A stretch of DNA of 64,000 bases, from positions 62,001 through 126,000 of the forward strand of contig CAMCWC010000011.1 of NCBI GenBank assembly GCA_945882415.1, in the 5' to 3' direction. Shown one piece after another: positions 44,164 to 51,606 of this stretch. The stretch comes from Chthonomonas calidirosea (GTDB taxonomy: Bacteria > Armatimonadota > Fimbriimonadia > Fimbriimonadales > Fimbriimonadaceae). How positions within the stretch are numbered: the first letter of the stretch is position 1; every line of letters begins with the position of its first letter. The notes beneath the pieces are model-generated. The model did not search any database and was not told where the DNA came from. It was given only the letters and a program-made list of their open reading frames with translations. A program made the position numbers and the translations under genes.

Positions 44164-45219
44164 TTAACTGCCTGAAGCCAGCCAGAGACCGTTCGACGGT
44201 TTTGGAACTTTTGCGCCGATTGGGTGCACAACGTAAACCGTTCGCTTCGAATAGAGCCAACCTTTCTCGAAGTCCGCCCGCTTGTAAACGAATCGAACTT
44301 GATCTTTACGGGCTGGATCATTGAAGACGGGGTCGCCTTCTGGTGTGAAACCTACTAAAACTACGAGGTGCCCACTTTCGGTGGGCGACAGCGGTAGTCC
44401 CCGAATCAGATCAAAGCTAACGGAGCAAACGACTGGCAAATCCGCAATAATCCATCGCTCTAAATCGGCGATCGAACCGAATCTGGAAACATACGATCTC
44501 ATTTTCGGGAAAGAGCCAGCGTATGCGGTATTGAAAGACCAGTTACCGGCACCCTTATAGACTGGGTCCCAGACTTTGGCTTCAACTTCCGGAACGTCTT
44601 GGTTCATATCCGGGGCACCAATCTCCTCACTGTAGTGCCACAGCATCATAGACATCGAGGTCGGACTGCAAAGCACGTTCCCCCGGGGGTAGTTACCCTG
44701 GGCACGCTTCGGAACCTCAACTACCTTGCCCCAAGCTTCAGATTTTGTCGCGGTGTCATTTGACTCCTTCTCCTTCCCGGCAAAAGACAATCCAACCATT
44801 TCTAGCTCTGGCAATGGCCCTTGCCCAGGCAGGGTCGAGAGCGTGACCCGAACATCAACGGCCTCTGCCGCTGATTTCAGCGACAGGGTGTCCGTCTCAA
44901 CGTCGCCTGAACCGTCCTCCTGGCCATTGGTCGATTGACGTGTCCCGGCAGGCGACAGCGCCCAGTCCGCGAGCCGATACCACTTCGATGGCTTCCCCGC
45001 AATACTCGCGCGAATCTCAACCAGAACCTGAGCGCGCTCCGGGTTCTTCACATTCCAAGATGGAATGACCTCACGAAATGGTGCCGTGGGCCGAATATCC
45101 GTTGAATTGATGACCAAAGACTGCCCCGACTCGGGAAATTGAGCGCGGGGAAACAGCGCGACGAACTGCGGACTGGGGGCAATCATGGTGGTTGCAAGCG
45201 TTAATGCGAAAAGGATCAT
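44164..45219 (-). CDS. Exported C39-like cysteine peptidase
   Basis: 351 residues with a signal peptide (about 1-16). Residues 25-160 are beta-rich. A papain-like Peptidase_C39_2 domain (about 170-330) has the Cys in 'GNVLCSPTSMSMMLWHYSEE', the His in 'ESGHLVVLVGF' and the third residue in 'VFNDPA'. It precedes the adaptor and permease genes on the same strand (40-nt gap with a small 6-bp hairpin). It could process a peptide handled by that transporter, but it is not fused to an ABC protein as true bacteriocin C39 domains are. Confidence 0.8.
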   Translation of the reverse strand: MILFALTLATTMIAPSPQFVALFPRAQFPESGQSLVINSTDIRPTAPFREVIPSWNVKNPERAQVLVEIRASIAGKPSKWYRLADWALSPAGTRQSTNGQEDGSGDVETDTLSLKSAAEAVDVRVTLSTLPGQGPLPELEMVGLSFAGKEKESNDTATKSEAWGKVVEVPKRAQGNYPRGNVLCSPTSMSMMLWHYSEEIGAPDMNQDVPEVEAKVWDPVYKGAGNWSFNTAYAGSFPKMRSYVSRFGSIADLERWIIADLPVVCSVSFDLIRGLPLSPTESGHLVVLVGFTPEGDPVFNDPARKDQVRFVYKRADFEKGWLYSKRTVYVVHPIGAKVPKPSNGLWLASGS

Positions 45220-45227
45220 GAGATTTG

Positions 45228-45256
45228 TTGAAATATCTGGCGCTACGGGGTACTAT
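45228..45256 (+). promoter_or_regulatory. Sigma-70 promoter of rpsD
   Basis: TTGAAA (45228-45233), 17 bp, TACTAT (45251-45256). It predicts a start near 45263 or a few bases earlier and a short leader that is mostly hairpin. The -35 lies just before the divergent peptidase gene. Confidence 0.75.
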
Positions 45257-45258
45257 CT

Positions 45259-45294
45259 CTGGTTCGTGAGTCTATCCGACTCATCGAATACCAG
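45259..45294 (+). promoter_or_regulatory. Structured rpsD leader, possible S4 site
   Basis: Stepwise stem: CTGG/CCAG, TTCG/CGAA, GAGTC/GACTC, with small internal loops and a TATCC end loop. It ends 5 nt before the ATG and would cover the ribosome entry site. S4 represses its own mRNA through leader structures in E. coli and B. subtilis, so an autoregulatory role is plausible here. The predicted start may cut the outermost pairs. Confidence 0.55.
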
Positions 45295-45299
45295 TTCAC

Positions 45300-45908
45300 A
45301 TGGCAACGTACCGAGGACGAAAAACTGATATATGCCGAACCGTTGGCTTTGATATTTGGGGTCGACCCAAGAGCCCGGCAAGCAAGCGACCGTATCCGGC
45401 AGGGCAACACGGCCCGAACCTGAAGGATCGGCGACAATCTGAGTATGGCGAGCAGCTCTTGGCCAAGCAGGTCATCCGCCGCTATTACAATGTTTTGGAG
45501 AAGCAGTTCGCAAACACCTTCCACAAGGCACAGCGAATGAGCGGCAACACCAGCCTCAACTTCCTTCGCCTGCTCGAACTTCGACTCGCAACGGCGGTTT
45601 ACAAGCTCGGCTATGCGAAGACCATCTTCCAGGCCCGACAGCTAGTCAGCCATGGTCACATCACGGTGAACGGCCGAAACGTGAACATCGCTTCCTATTC
45701 GCTGCAGGTCGGCGACGTGGTCGCAGTTCGCGATAGAGAGCAGAGCCGAAGCATCGCTCGAGCGAACCACTTCGAAGGAACTCCAGTTCCTGCCTACATG
45801 GAAGCCGACGTCATCAACTTCTCCGGCAAGATCATCTCCTTGCCAGAACGCGAAGACTTCCCTAAGTTCTTCCAAGAACAGCAAGTCGTCGAATACTACG
45901 CTCGTTAA
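45300..45908 (+). CDS. rpsD: 30S ribosomal protein S4
   Basis: 202 residues. Primary 16S rRNA-binding protein of the small subunit body. N-terminal helical domain with 'AGQHGPNLKDRRQSEYGEQLLAKQ', then the S4 RNA-binding domain at about 95-155 ('RLLELRLATAVYKLGYAKTIFQARQLVSHGHITVNGRNVNIASY'). The N-terminus lacks a four-Cys zinc site (C- type). It stands alone, outside the alpha operon, with its own promoter and terminator. Confidence 0.97.
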   Translation: MATYRGRKTDICRTVGFDIWGRPKSPASKRPYPAGQHGPNLKDRRQSEYGEQLLAKQVIRRYYNVLEKQFANTFHKAQRMSGNTSLNFLRLLELRLATAVYKLGYAKTIFQARQLVSHGHITVNGRNVNIASYSLQVGDVVAVRDREQSRSIARANHFEGTPVPAYMEADVINFSGKIISLPEREDFPKFFQEQQVVEYYAR

Positions 45909-45931
45909 TTCTTCGAATCAGGTACACAATT

Positions 45932-45963
45932 GCCTCTCTGCCGCACGGCAGGGAGGCTTTTTT
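45932..45963 (+). terminator. rpsD terminator overlapping the next gene's SD
   Basis: GCCTCTCTGCCG pairs with CGGCAGGGAGGC (one G-U), followed by TTTTTT. The 3' arm contains GGGAGG, a strong Shine-Dalgarno 7-8 nt before the ATG at 45964. Confidence 0.88.
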
Positions 45964-46554
45964 ATGTCTGGAGACTGGAATCAACACATTGAGCTAGAGA
46001 ACGATTGGGTTCGGTTGATTCCCGCTGATCCCGTCCATGCGGAAGAGCTTGCGGCGATCTGTTCCGTCGACACCTTTAAGTTCTTCGTCCGGGACCTTCC
46101 GCGAACGATCGACGCGCCAGGCCTAACGGACTTCATCAACCGCCTCATTGCCACACCAAATGTCCAACCCTATACCGTCGTGGACAAGCTCTCCGGCAAT
46201 ATTGCGGGAATGACCTGCTTCATGGACATCCGGGCTGCGCATCTCGGCCTGGAAATTGGATGGACATGGTACGGCCCTCAGTTCCGTGGCACGAAAGTGA
46301 ACCCGGCCGCAAAGCTGCTCCTCATCACGCACGCTATGGAGGAGCTCGGGGCAATTCGCGTGCAGCTCAAGTGCGACGAACGAAACCTCCACAGCCAGCG
46401 AGCGATCGAAAAACTAGGAGCCGTAAAAGAAGGGGTACTTCGTCAGCACGGAATTCAGCTGGACGGGACAATCAGAAATAGTGTGATGTATTCCGTGACC
46501 AAACTAGAATGGCCATCAGTGAAGGCGAATCTGCTCTCTAGATGCCAGTTATAA
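45964..46554 (+). CDS. RimJ/RimL-type GNAT acetyltransferase
   Basis: 196 residues. GNAT domain with 'ENDWVRLIPADPVHAEEL' at the N-terminus, 'HLGLEIGWTWYGPQFRGTKVNPAAKLLLITHAMEELGAIRVQLKCDERNLHSQRAIEKLGAVKEGVLRQH', the pattern of RimJ/RimL-like N-acetyltransferases that modify protein N-termini or small amines. The ATG directly follows the T-run of the rpsD terminator, so it depends on read-through or an unseen promoter. Downstream of a ribosomal gene, an S4- or ribosome-related substrate is possible but unproven. Confidence 0.85.
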   Translation: MSGDWNQHIELENDWVRLIPADPVHAEELAAICSVDTFKFFVRDLPRTIDAPGLTDFINRLIATPNVQPYTVVDKLSGNIAGMTCFMDIRAAHLGLEIGWTWYGPQFRGTKVNPAAKLLLITHAMEELGAIRVQLKCDERNLHSQRAIEKLGAVKEGVLRQHGIQLDGTIRNSVMYSVTKLEWPSVKANLLSRCQL

Positions 46555-46555
46555 T
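46550..46555 (+). promoter_or_regulatory. -10 box of the M32 gene, contains GNAT stop
   Basis: Consensus TATAAT, 6 nt before ATG 46562. The TAA at 46552-46554 is the stop of the GNAT gene. Confidence 0.65.
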
Positions 46556-46561
46556 CGGGTT

Positions 46562-48052
46562 ATGTCCCCGTTACAAAAGGTGCGAACCGAATACAGAGAC
46601 CTAACGGCATTACATGCCTCGGTGTCTCTGCTGAACTGGGACCGTCAAGTGCTGATGCCTAGCGGGGGAAGCGAAGCCCGATCCATCCATATTGGTCGTC
46701 TAACCGCGATGGCCCATCAGCGGCTACTTAATCCATCCCTTAGGAGAGCTGTGGAAGATGCGCGGGCGAATGTCGCCGGAGATCCGGTAGCCGAACGCGA
46801 ATTGGCCCTGATTCAGCGGCAGATCGATCAAGCCTCAAAGCTTCCGCTAAAGCTCATCACCCGCAAGGCCGAAATTGCCAGTCAATCTTACGAAGTCTGG
46901 CGGCGCGCCCGGCCCTCGAACGACTTTGATGCACTCCGGCCGTATCTGATGTCCCTGTTTGACATTGCCCAGGAAACCTCCTCCGCCCTCGGATACACCG
47001 AGCACCCGTATGACCCGTTGCTTGATCTCTATGAGGAGGGGGCCAAGACTAGCGATGTGATTCGAATGTTTGATCAAGTCAAGCCGCGAGTCTCGAAGCT
47101 GATCCGAGACATCAAGGTGAATGGGGCGAGGATTGATGCGACCTGGCTGAACGGCAGTTGGGAGACCGAACCCCTACGCCGAGCCGCACAAAACATCGGG
47201 GCAAAGATCGGTTTTGACTACTCGAAAGGTCGTCTCGATTTGTGCGCCAACGCGTTCTGCACCACCGTGAACATGAACGATGTTCGCATGACAACGCGCC
47301 CAGGAACGCATATCAAAGGTGTTCTCTCGTCCTCGCTGCACGAACTCGGCCACGGCCTGTACGAGCAGAACGGCAATCCGGCCTGGAGCGACACTAGCCT
47401 AGCCGGTGGCGCATCACTGGCCGTTCACGAAAGCCAGAGCCGCATGTGGGAAAACATTATCGGAAGATCGAAGCCGTTCTGGCGCTTCTTCTTCTCATAT
47501 CTGCAAGCCGAGTTCCCGACGCTAGCCTCTAAGATTCCCGACCAATTTTATGCCGCGTTTACTGCGATCCAGCCGGGTTGGCTCCGCGTCGGAGCAGACG
47601 AACTGAGCTACAACATGCACATTCTCGTGCGGTTCGAAATCGAAGTCGAAATCCTCACCAACAAGCTCCAAGTCCGCGACATGCCCGAGGCGTGGAACGC
47701 AAAAATGAAGGAGTACGTCGGAGTGAATATCGAATCCGATGGTCAGGGCTGCCTACAAGACGTCCACTGGAGCAAGGGTTCGATCGGCTACTTCCCCACT
47801 TATGCCATGGGGAACCTGATCGGCGGCCAGATTTGGGAAAAGCTTCGTCAGCAAATCCCGGCTTGGGAAGAACAGTTGGAGCGTGGAGACACGTCGCAAA
47901 TCCTCGCTTGGCTTACCGAGAACATCTACGTCAAGGCAAGCTCACAGGCCCCGAGAGACCTTGTGACCGGAGTTTGCGGCGACTATTTGAATCCAAACCC
48001 CTGGCTCGATTACGTCGAGGAAAAGTACAGCGGACTCTACGGCCTCAACTAA
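46562..48052 (+). CDS. M32 metallocarboxypeptidase (Taq-type)
   Basis: 496 residues, cytosolic. Removes C-terminal residues from peptides. Zinc motif 'HELGH' in 'SSSLHELGHGLYEQNGNPAW', and the second zinc Glu in 'VHESQSRMWENIIGRS'. The family's 'HWSKGSIGYFPTYAMGNLIGGQIW' is present. Length is normal. Its stop interlocks with that of glyQ (CTAA). Confidence 0.93.
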   Translation: MSPLQKVRTEYRDLTALHASVSLLNWDRQVLMPSGGSEARSIHIGRLTAMAHQRLLNPSLRRAVEDARANVAGDPVAERELALIQRQIDQASKLPLKLITRKAEIASQSYEVWRRARPSNDFDALRPYLMSLFDIAQETSSALGYTEHPYDPLLDLYEEGAKTSDVIRMFDQVKPRVSKLIRDIKVNGARIDATWLNGSWETEPLRRAAQNIGAKIGFDYSKGRLDLCANAFCTTVNMNDVRMTTRPGTHIKGVLSSSLHELGHGLYEQNGNPAWSDTSLAGGASLAVHESQSRMWENIIGRSKPFWRFFFSYLQAEFPTLASKIPDQFYAAFTAIQPGWLRVGADELSYNMHILVRFEIEVEILTNKLQVRDMPEAWNAKMKEYVGVNIESDGQGCLQDVHWSKGSIGYFPTYAMGNLIGGQIWEKLRQQIPAWEEQLERGDTSQILAWLTENIYVKASSQAPRDLVTGVCGDYLNPNPWLDYVEEKYSGLYGLN

Positions 48053-48996
48053 CTCGCGACTTTCGGGGTTTCGTACTGCTCAACGTGCTTGAGGCAGCAC
48101 GCCCGGATGCGGCTTCGAATTCGGTTGATGTACACCGCACGCTCGGTGACTCCAATCGCGCCCCGCGCATCGAGCAAGTTGAAGATGTGCGAAGCCTTTA
48201 GCGCAAGATCCAACCCTGGATAAACCAGCGCTCGCGCACCGGCATTCTCCGGAAACTCGCTCGCGTTTAACGGGTTTGAGGTCATGATTCCCTGCTCAGA
48301 ATCCCAAAAGACCGGCGTTTCGATCACTCGTTTCGATTCCGCTTCGAACTCATCAAACAACCGGAACAACATCGAAGTCGACACGACTTCGAAGTTGAAA
48401 ACGTTGTTCTGCATTTCCGCTTGCCAGTCGACATCCCGATAACTGGTCGTGTCGTTCCACATCAGGTCTTCCCAGAACCCCTTGCCGTTATTGAGCATCA
48501 GACAAAGTCGCTCGGGACCGTAGGTGATTTCCGCGCAGACCGGGTTGCATTCGATTCCGCCCATCTGCTGGAAGAACGTGAACTGCGTGATTTCCGCGCC
48601 GTTCACCCACACTTCCCAGCCAACGCCACTCGCACCGGCCGCTTGGCTTTCCCAGTCGTCCTCAACCAGTCGCACATCGTTCTTTGACGTATCAAATCCG
48701 AGCGCATCGAGCGACCCCATATAAAGGTCCACGATGTTCTCGGGCGACGGCTTCATGATCACCTGATACTGGTAGTACCGCTGACTTCGCTGTGGATTCC
48801 GCGTGTACCGACCGTCGGCGGGGCGTCGGCTAGGTTGGACGTAGGCAACATTCCAAGCTTCTGGCCCGAGAACTCGAAGCGTCGTGGCCGGGTGCATGGT
48901 GCCCGCGCCGACTTCAACATCATACGGCTGCAAAATCGCGCAGCCCTGCTTGGCCCAGTATTCGTTGAGCCGGAGCACCATGTCTTGAAACGTCAT
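48049..48996 (-). CDS. glyQ: Glycyl-tRNA synthetase alpha subunit
   Basis: 315 residues. Catalytic subunit of the alpha2-beta2 glycyl-tRNA synthetase. Family landmarks: 'MTFQDMVLRLNEYWAKQGCAILQPYDVEVGAGTMHPATTLRVLG', 'VQPSRRPADGRYTRNPQRSQRYYQYQVIMKP' and 'GVGWEVWVNGAEITQFTFFQQMGG'. In most bacteria glyS follows directly; here the gene downstream is the convergent M32 peptidase, so glyS must lie elsewhere. It starts 17 nt after a small unknown gene on the same strand. Confidence 0.95.
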   Translation of the reverse strand: MTFQDMVLRLNEYWAKQGCAILQPYDVEVGAGTMHPATTLRVLGPEAWNVAYVQPSRRPADGRYTRNPQRSQRYYQYQVIMKPSPENIVDLYMGSLDALGFDTSKNDVRLVEDDWESQAAGASGVGWEVWVNGAEITQFTFFQQMGGIECNPVCAEITYGPERLCLMLNNGKGFWEDLMWNDTTSYRDVDWQAEMQNNVFNFEVVSTSMLFRLFDEFEAESKRVIETPVFWDSEQGIMTSNPLNASEFPENAGARALVYPGLDLALKASHIFNLLDARGAIGVTERAVYINRIRSRIRACCLKHVEQYETPKVAS

Positions 48997-49013
48997 GCCA
49001 ATCAGGATACCAA

Positions 49014-49301
49014 TCAGGACTGGTCCGGGTTCAGTTGGACCGGGTGAATCAGGCGCTGCGCTTCCTTCACGGCGGGATCGAGATGGTCAGGATTCTCGAT
49101 CGGCTGTCGGTCAGCGAGCGCCTCGGCGATCGGCACGATGTCGGCCATCCACCGTGAGGTCACGGGTTCTCCGCTGCGGATGCATGCGGCCAAGGCTTTG
49201 AGTTCCTCCTCCGAATGGCCCGCGAAGTGCGCAATCGACGTTGCATAAACAAGAACTCGATCCATGCGCAGTTTCGCGGTGAAATCCGAAGCAGCGGCCA
49301 T
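49014..49301 (-). CDS. Small unknown protein upstream of glyQ
   Basis: 95 residues, soluble and helical: 'SIAHFAGHSEEELKALAACIRSGEPVTSRWMADIVPIAEALADRQPI'. ATG 49301 was chosen because TAGAAT lies 8 nt upstream; a longer frame would run through that box. No family recognised. It probably shares the mRNA with glyQ. Confidence 0.5.
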   Translation of the reverse strand: MAAASDFTAKLRMDRVLVYATSIAHFAGHSEEELKALAACIRSGEPVTSRWMADIVPIAEALADRQPIENPDHLDPAVKEAQRLIHPVQLNPDQS

Positions 49302-49309
49302 CACCGTTG

Positions 49310-49349
49310 ATTCTATCGCCCTAGGGATTCTTAACTCTTGCTGTACAAT
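49310..49349. promoter_or_regulatory. Divergent -10 boxes before glyQ operon and 49357
   Basis: Reverse strand TAGAAT (49315-49310), 8 nt before ATG 49301. Forward strand TACAAT (49344-49349), 7 nt before ATG 49357. Confidence 0.6.
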
Positions 49350-49356
49350 CCTTCGC

Positions 49357-49998
49357 ATGCAGACGCCTCCAGCGCCGTCTCAAAAGAAGAAATCGAACAC
49401 CGGCCTCATCGTCGGCCTGATCATCGCCGCCGTTGTCATCTGCTGCGTGCTACCCATCGCCGGTCTAGTCGGCTTTGGTTTCCTAGCCGCAGGCCAAGGA
49501 GCCGGCATGATTGGATGCACCATTTCGATGAGTGCACTAGGTGACAGTCTTCGCGCCTACACGCTGGATCACGACGGGAAACTACCCACCGCCAAAGATT
49601 GGCAGACCCAGGTAGCGCCGTATCTGGAGAAGGAATTGTCCTCGATCGACGATCCAGGTCCATTCAAGGTGTTTGATCCGAAAGGCGAATGGGGTTGCGA
49701 CGAAAAGGAATACAAGTCGGGCGTAGCCTTCAACACGGACTTCAGCGGTAAGAACCTGAAGGACCTGAAGGACCAAACTCAGGCAGTCATCCTGTTTGAA
49801 ACCAAAACTCGAGGCAAAAACGTATCGGCTAAGTACGTTCCACTGAAGCATTCCGAGAGCCCAGGCATTTTGGGTGGCATCATCGGCGGCGAAAAGCGCG
49901 GCTGGTTTGTTGTCACCGCCGACGGCTTGAGCCGACTTGTGAACAAGAACGGACAAATGCGATCTCCCGGCACCCCAAGCCGGAGCATGAAGAACTAA
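49357..49998 (+). CDS. Membrane-anchored pilin-like protein, unknown
   Basis: 213 residues. A basic N-terminus rich in Pro, Gln and Lys ('MQTPPAPSQKKKSNTG') precedes one long hydrophobic helix ('LIVGLIIAAVVICCVLPIAGLVGFGFL'). The periplasmic part has a segment resembling type II pseudopilin or DUF1559-like proteins, 'CTISMSALGDSLRAYTLDHDGKLPTAKDWQTQVAPYL', and a C-terminal 'GWFVVTADGLSRLV'. No prepilin peptidase site, so not a true pilin. Start set by the TACAAT box. Confidence 0.6.
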   Translation: MQTPPAPSQKKKSNTGLIVGLIIAAVVICCVLPIAGLVGFGFLAAGQGAGMIGCTISMSALGDSLRAYTLDHDGKLPTAKDWQTQVAPYLEKELSSIDDPGPFKVFDPKGEWGCDEKEYKSGVAFNTDFSGKNLKDLKDQTQAVILFETKTRGKNVSAKYVPLKHSESPGILGGIIGGEKRGWFVVTADGLSRLVNKNGQMRSPGTPSRSMKN

Positions 49999-50031
49999 AT
50001 TTGTCCCGAATGCGAAGTGCCCTGCCGGACG

Positions 50032-50037
50032 TATACT
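50032..50037 (+). promoter_or_regulatory. -10 box of the tatA operon
   Basis: TATACT, 8 nt before the first tatA ATG; the operon mRNA would start at or next to the ATG. Confidence 0.6.
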
Positions 50038-50045
50038 GAAATATC

Positions 50046-50204
50046 ATGTTTGGACTTGGCGCTCAAGAACTGCTCATCGTCCTGCTCATCATCCTTGTGC
50101 TGTTTGGTGGTAGCAAGATCCCTGAGCTGATGCGAAGCGTCGGTCAGGGCGTCTCCGAGCTCAAAAAAGGGCTCGACGACGGCAAAAACGGTAAGGACTC
50201 CTAA
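50046..50204 (+). CDS. tatA: TatA-like protein 1
   Basis: 52 residues: an N-terminal membrane helix with 'LGAQELLIVLLIILVLFGGSKIPELMRSVGQGVSELKKGL' and a short acidic amphipathic tail. TatA/E proteins form the pore-like part of the twin-arginine export system. The polar Gln/Glu at the helix start and the FGG hinge are kept. Shorter than normal TatA (about 60-90). It was below the size of most gene callers. Its TAA overlaps the next ATG (TAATG). tatC is not nearby. Confidence 0.85.
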   Translation: MFGLGAQELLIVLLIILVLFGGSKIPELMRSVGQGVSELKKGLDDGKNGKDS

Positions 50205-50428
50205 TGTTTGGTCTCGGTGGTCAAGAGCTTCTCCTCGTACTCGTAATCGTCCTCGTTCTGTTTGGCGGAAAGAAGATTCCGGAACTCCTTCGCGGAGTCG
50301 GTAAGGGCATGGGCGAGCTCCAAAAGGGCCTGGACGAAGGCAAGAAAATGCTTCACGACTCCGCTCGTAGCGAGCCTGAAGCCATTGAGCGGGATCGAAC
50401 GCCCGCCGAAACCCAAACTCCGAAGTAA
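50204..50428 (+). CDS. tatA: TatA-like protein 2
   Basis: 74 residues, closely similar to its upstream neighbour over the first 45 ('MFGLGGQELLLVLVIVLVLFGGKKIPELLRGVGKGMGELQKGLDEGKK'), with a longer charged tail. The pair looks like a tandem duplication. Two TatA forms could mix in one export complex or act in a specialised route. The stop TAA abuts the TTG of the next gene. Confidence 0.9.
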   Translation: MFGLGGQELLLVLVIVLVLFGGKKIPELLRGVGKGMGELQKGLDEGKKMLHDSARSEPEAIERDRTPAETQTPK

Positions 50429-51256
50429 TTGGCCTTCGCTTGGTACGGAATCGAGCTCGATCTTGACGACGAGTGGGCTCCCGTAAGCATCGAGGGGAAC
50501 CAGAAGCAAGGCTATGCACGGCTCGGGTCAACCCGAGCCCACCAGGTCCAGCTTCGCTGGGACACCGTTGCGAAAGCACCCTCGATCTCCGACTCGCTCG
50601 AACGGTATCTAGCCCGCATTGGCAAAGACTCCCGCAAAGCCGCCTTTACCAAAGAAATCAACGTCGCGAGTGAATCCGAGGCGAGCTACCGCTACTCGGG
50701 CCGGGCCAGTGCTAGAGGTTCGATCAGATACATTCCAGATCGTAACTTGGTCGTCCTTGTCGAGTGCGTGACGCCCGGCAAGGATAGCCTCTCCGCGGCT
50801 CACCAAAAGATCAGCGCGAGCCTGAAGGTGGACTGCGGCGATCTTTACCACTGGCAAGTTCTTGGCCTGAACGTCTACTTGCCAAAAGATCTCGAAGTTG
50901 GAAAGCGCCAACTTTTCGCGGGCCGAACCACGATCCAGTTCACCGCCGGCAAACACACCTTGGTCACCGCCGAGAGGTGGGGGCTAGCTTCTGAACTCCT
51001 GGCAAAGCACGACTTTCTGGAATGGGCCCGGGCGGCGCTAGAACTTCCACGCGCCAACATTACCGATGAGGACGTAGGGATTCGCCTCGTGCAAAAGGGC
51101 CACTTGTTGACCAGAACGCAGACCGCGCTCGTGGGTCTATATCCCAAGGAGAACCGGATTCAAAGTGTGAAGGTTCAATCAAACCGGTCAGAATGGAATC
51201 CAGAATGGCGTTGGATCGGCTTTTCAAAAGATGGATCGGAAATCGAAACAAGCTAG
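50429..51256 (+). CDS. Unknown protein with duplicated domain
   Basis: 275 residues, no signal peptide or membrane helix. Two halves look related: 'GIELDLDDEWAPVSIEGNQKQGYARLG' with a following 'QVQLRW' and 'LERYLARI', and 'GLNVYLPKDLEVGKRQLFAGRTTIQFT' with 'LVTAERW' and 'LEWARAAL'. Probably two beta-rich domains with a helix each. No family recognised. TTG start directly after the tatA stop. The last 64 nt overlap the PqqD-like gene. Confidence 0.6.
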   Translation: MAFAWYGIELDLDDEWAPVSIEGNQKQGYARLGSTRAHQVQLRWDTVAKAPSISDSLERYLARIGKDSRKAAFTKEINVASESEASYRYSGRASARGSIRYIPDRNLVVLVECVTPGKDSLSAAHQKISASLKVDCGDLYHWQVLGLNVYLPKDLEVGKRQLFAGRTTIQFTAGKHTLVTAERWGLASELLAKHDFLEWARAALELPRANITDEDVGIRLVQKGHLLTRTQTALVGLYPKENRIQSVKVQSNRSEWNPEWRWIGFSKDGSEIETS

Positions 51257-51606
51257 ATCCAGAGCAGTTTCGCAAGGCGCGCCCGATCCGAAACCCGGTC
51301 GTAGAATGGACCACTGCCGAAGACGGAAGCCTTCTGATGCAGGTACCGATCGAAAGCAGGCGAAAGTGGCTTCAAAAGATCGCAATCAAAGCCAAATGGC
51401 CAACGACTCGCCAGTTTGAGCTTGAACCCATGGGAGCGTTTGTTTGGCAATTTTGCGACGGACAACATTCGAACGAGACGATTGCGCGTAAGCTAAAGGA
51501 ACGGTACAAAATGAACCGGCTGGAAGCCGAAGCTTCCCTCTCGGCATTTTTGCAAACCTTGAGCCAGCGTGGGCTCATTTCATTACTGATCGGAACAAAG
51601 AAGTGA
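51193..51606 (+). CDS. PqqD-like protein (RRE fold)
   Basis: 137 residues. Residues about 45-130 match the PqqD superfamily: 'QFELEPMGAFVWQFCDGQHSNETIARKLKERYKMNRLEAEASLSAFLQTLSQRGLI'. PqqD folds bind leader peptides of ribosomal peptides in many pathways (RiPP recognition elements), but stand-alone PqqD proteins also occur next to ABC genes. The N-terminal 45 residues are basic. ATG 51193 or 51205; both overlap the upstream gene. GTGA overlap with the permease gene. No precursor peptide or radical SAM gene is seen. Confidence 0.75.
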   Translation: MESRMALDRLFKRWIGNRNKLDPEQFRKARPIRNPVVEWTTAEDGSLLMQVPIESRRKWLQKIAIKAKWPTTRQFELEPMGAFVWQFCDGQHSNETIARKLKERYKMNRLEAEASLSAFLQTLSQRGLISLLIGTKK

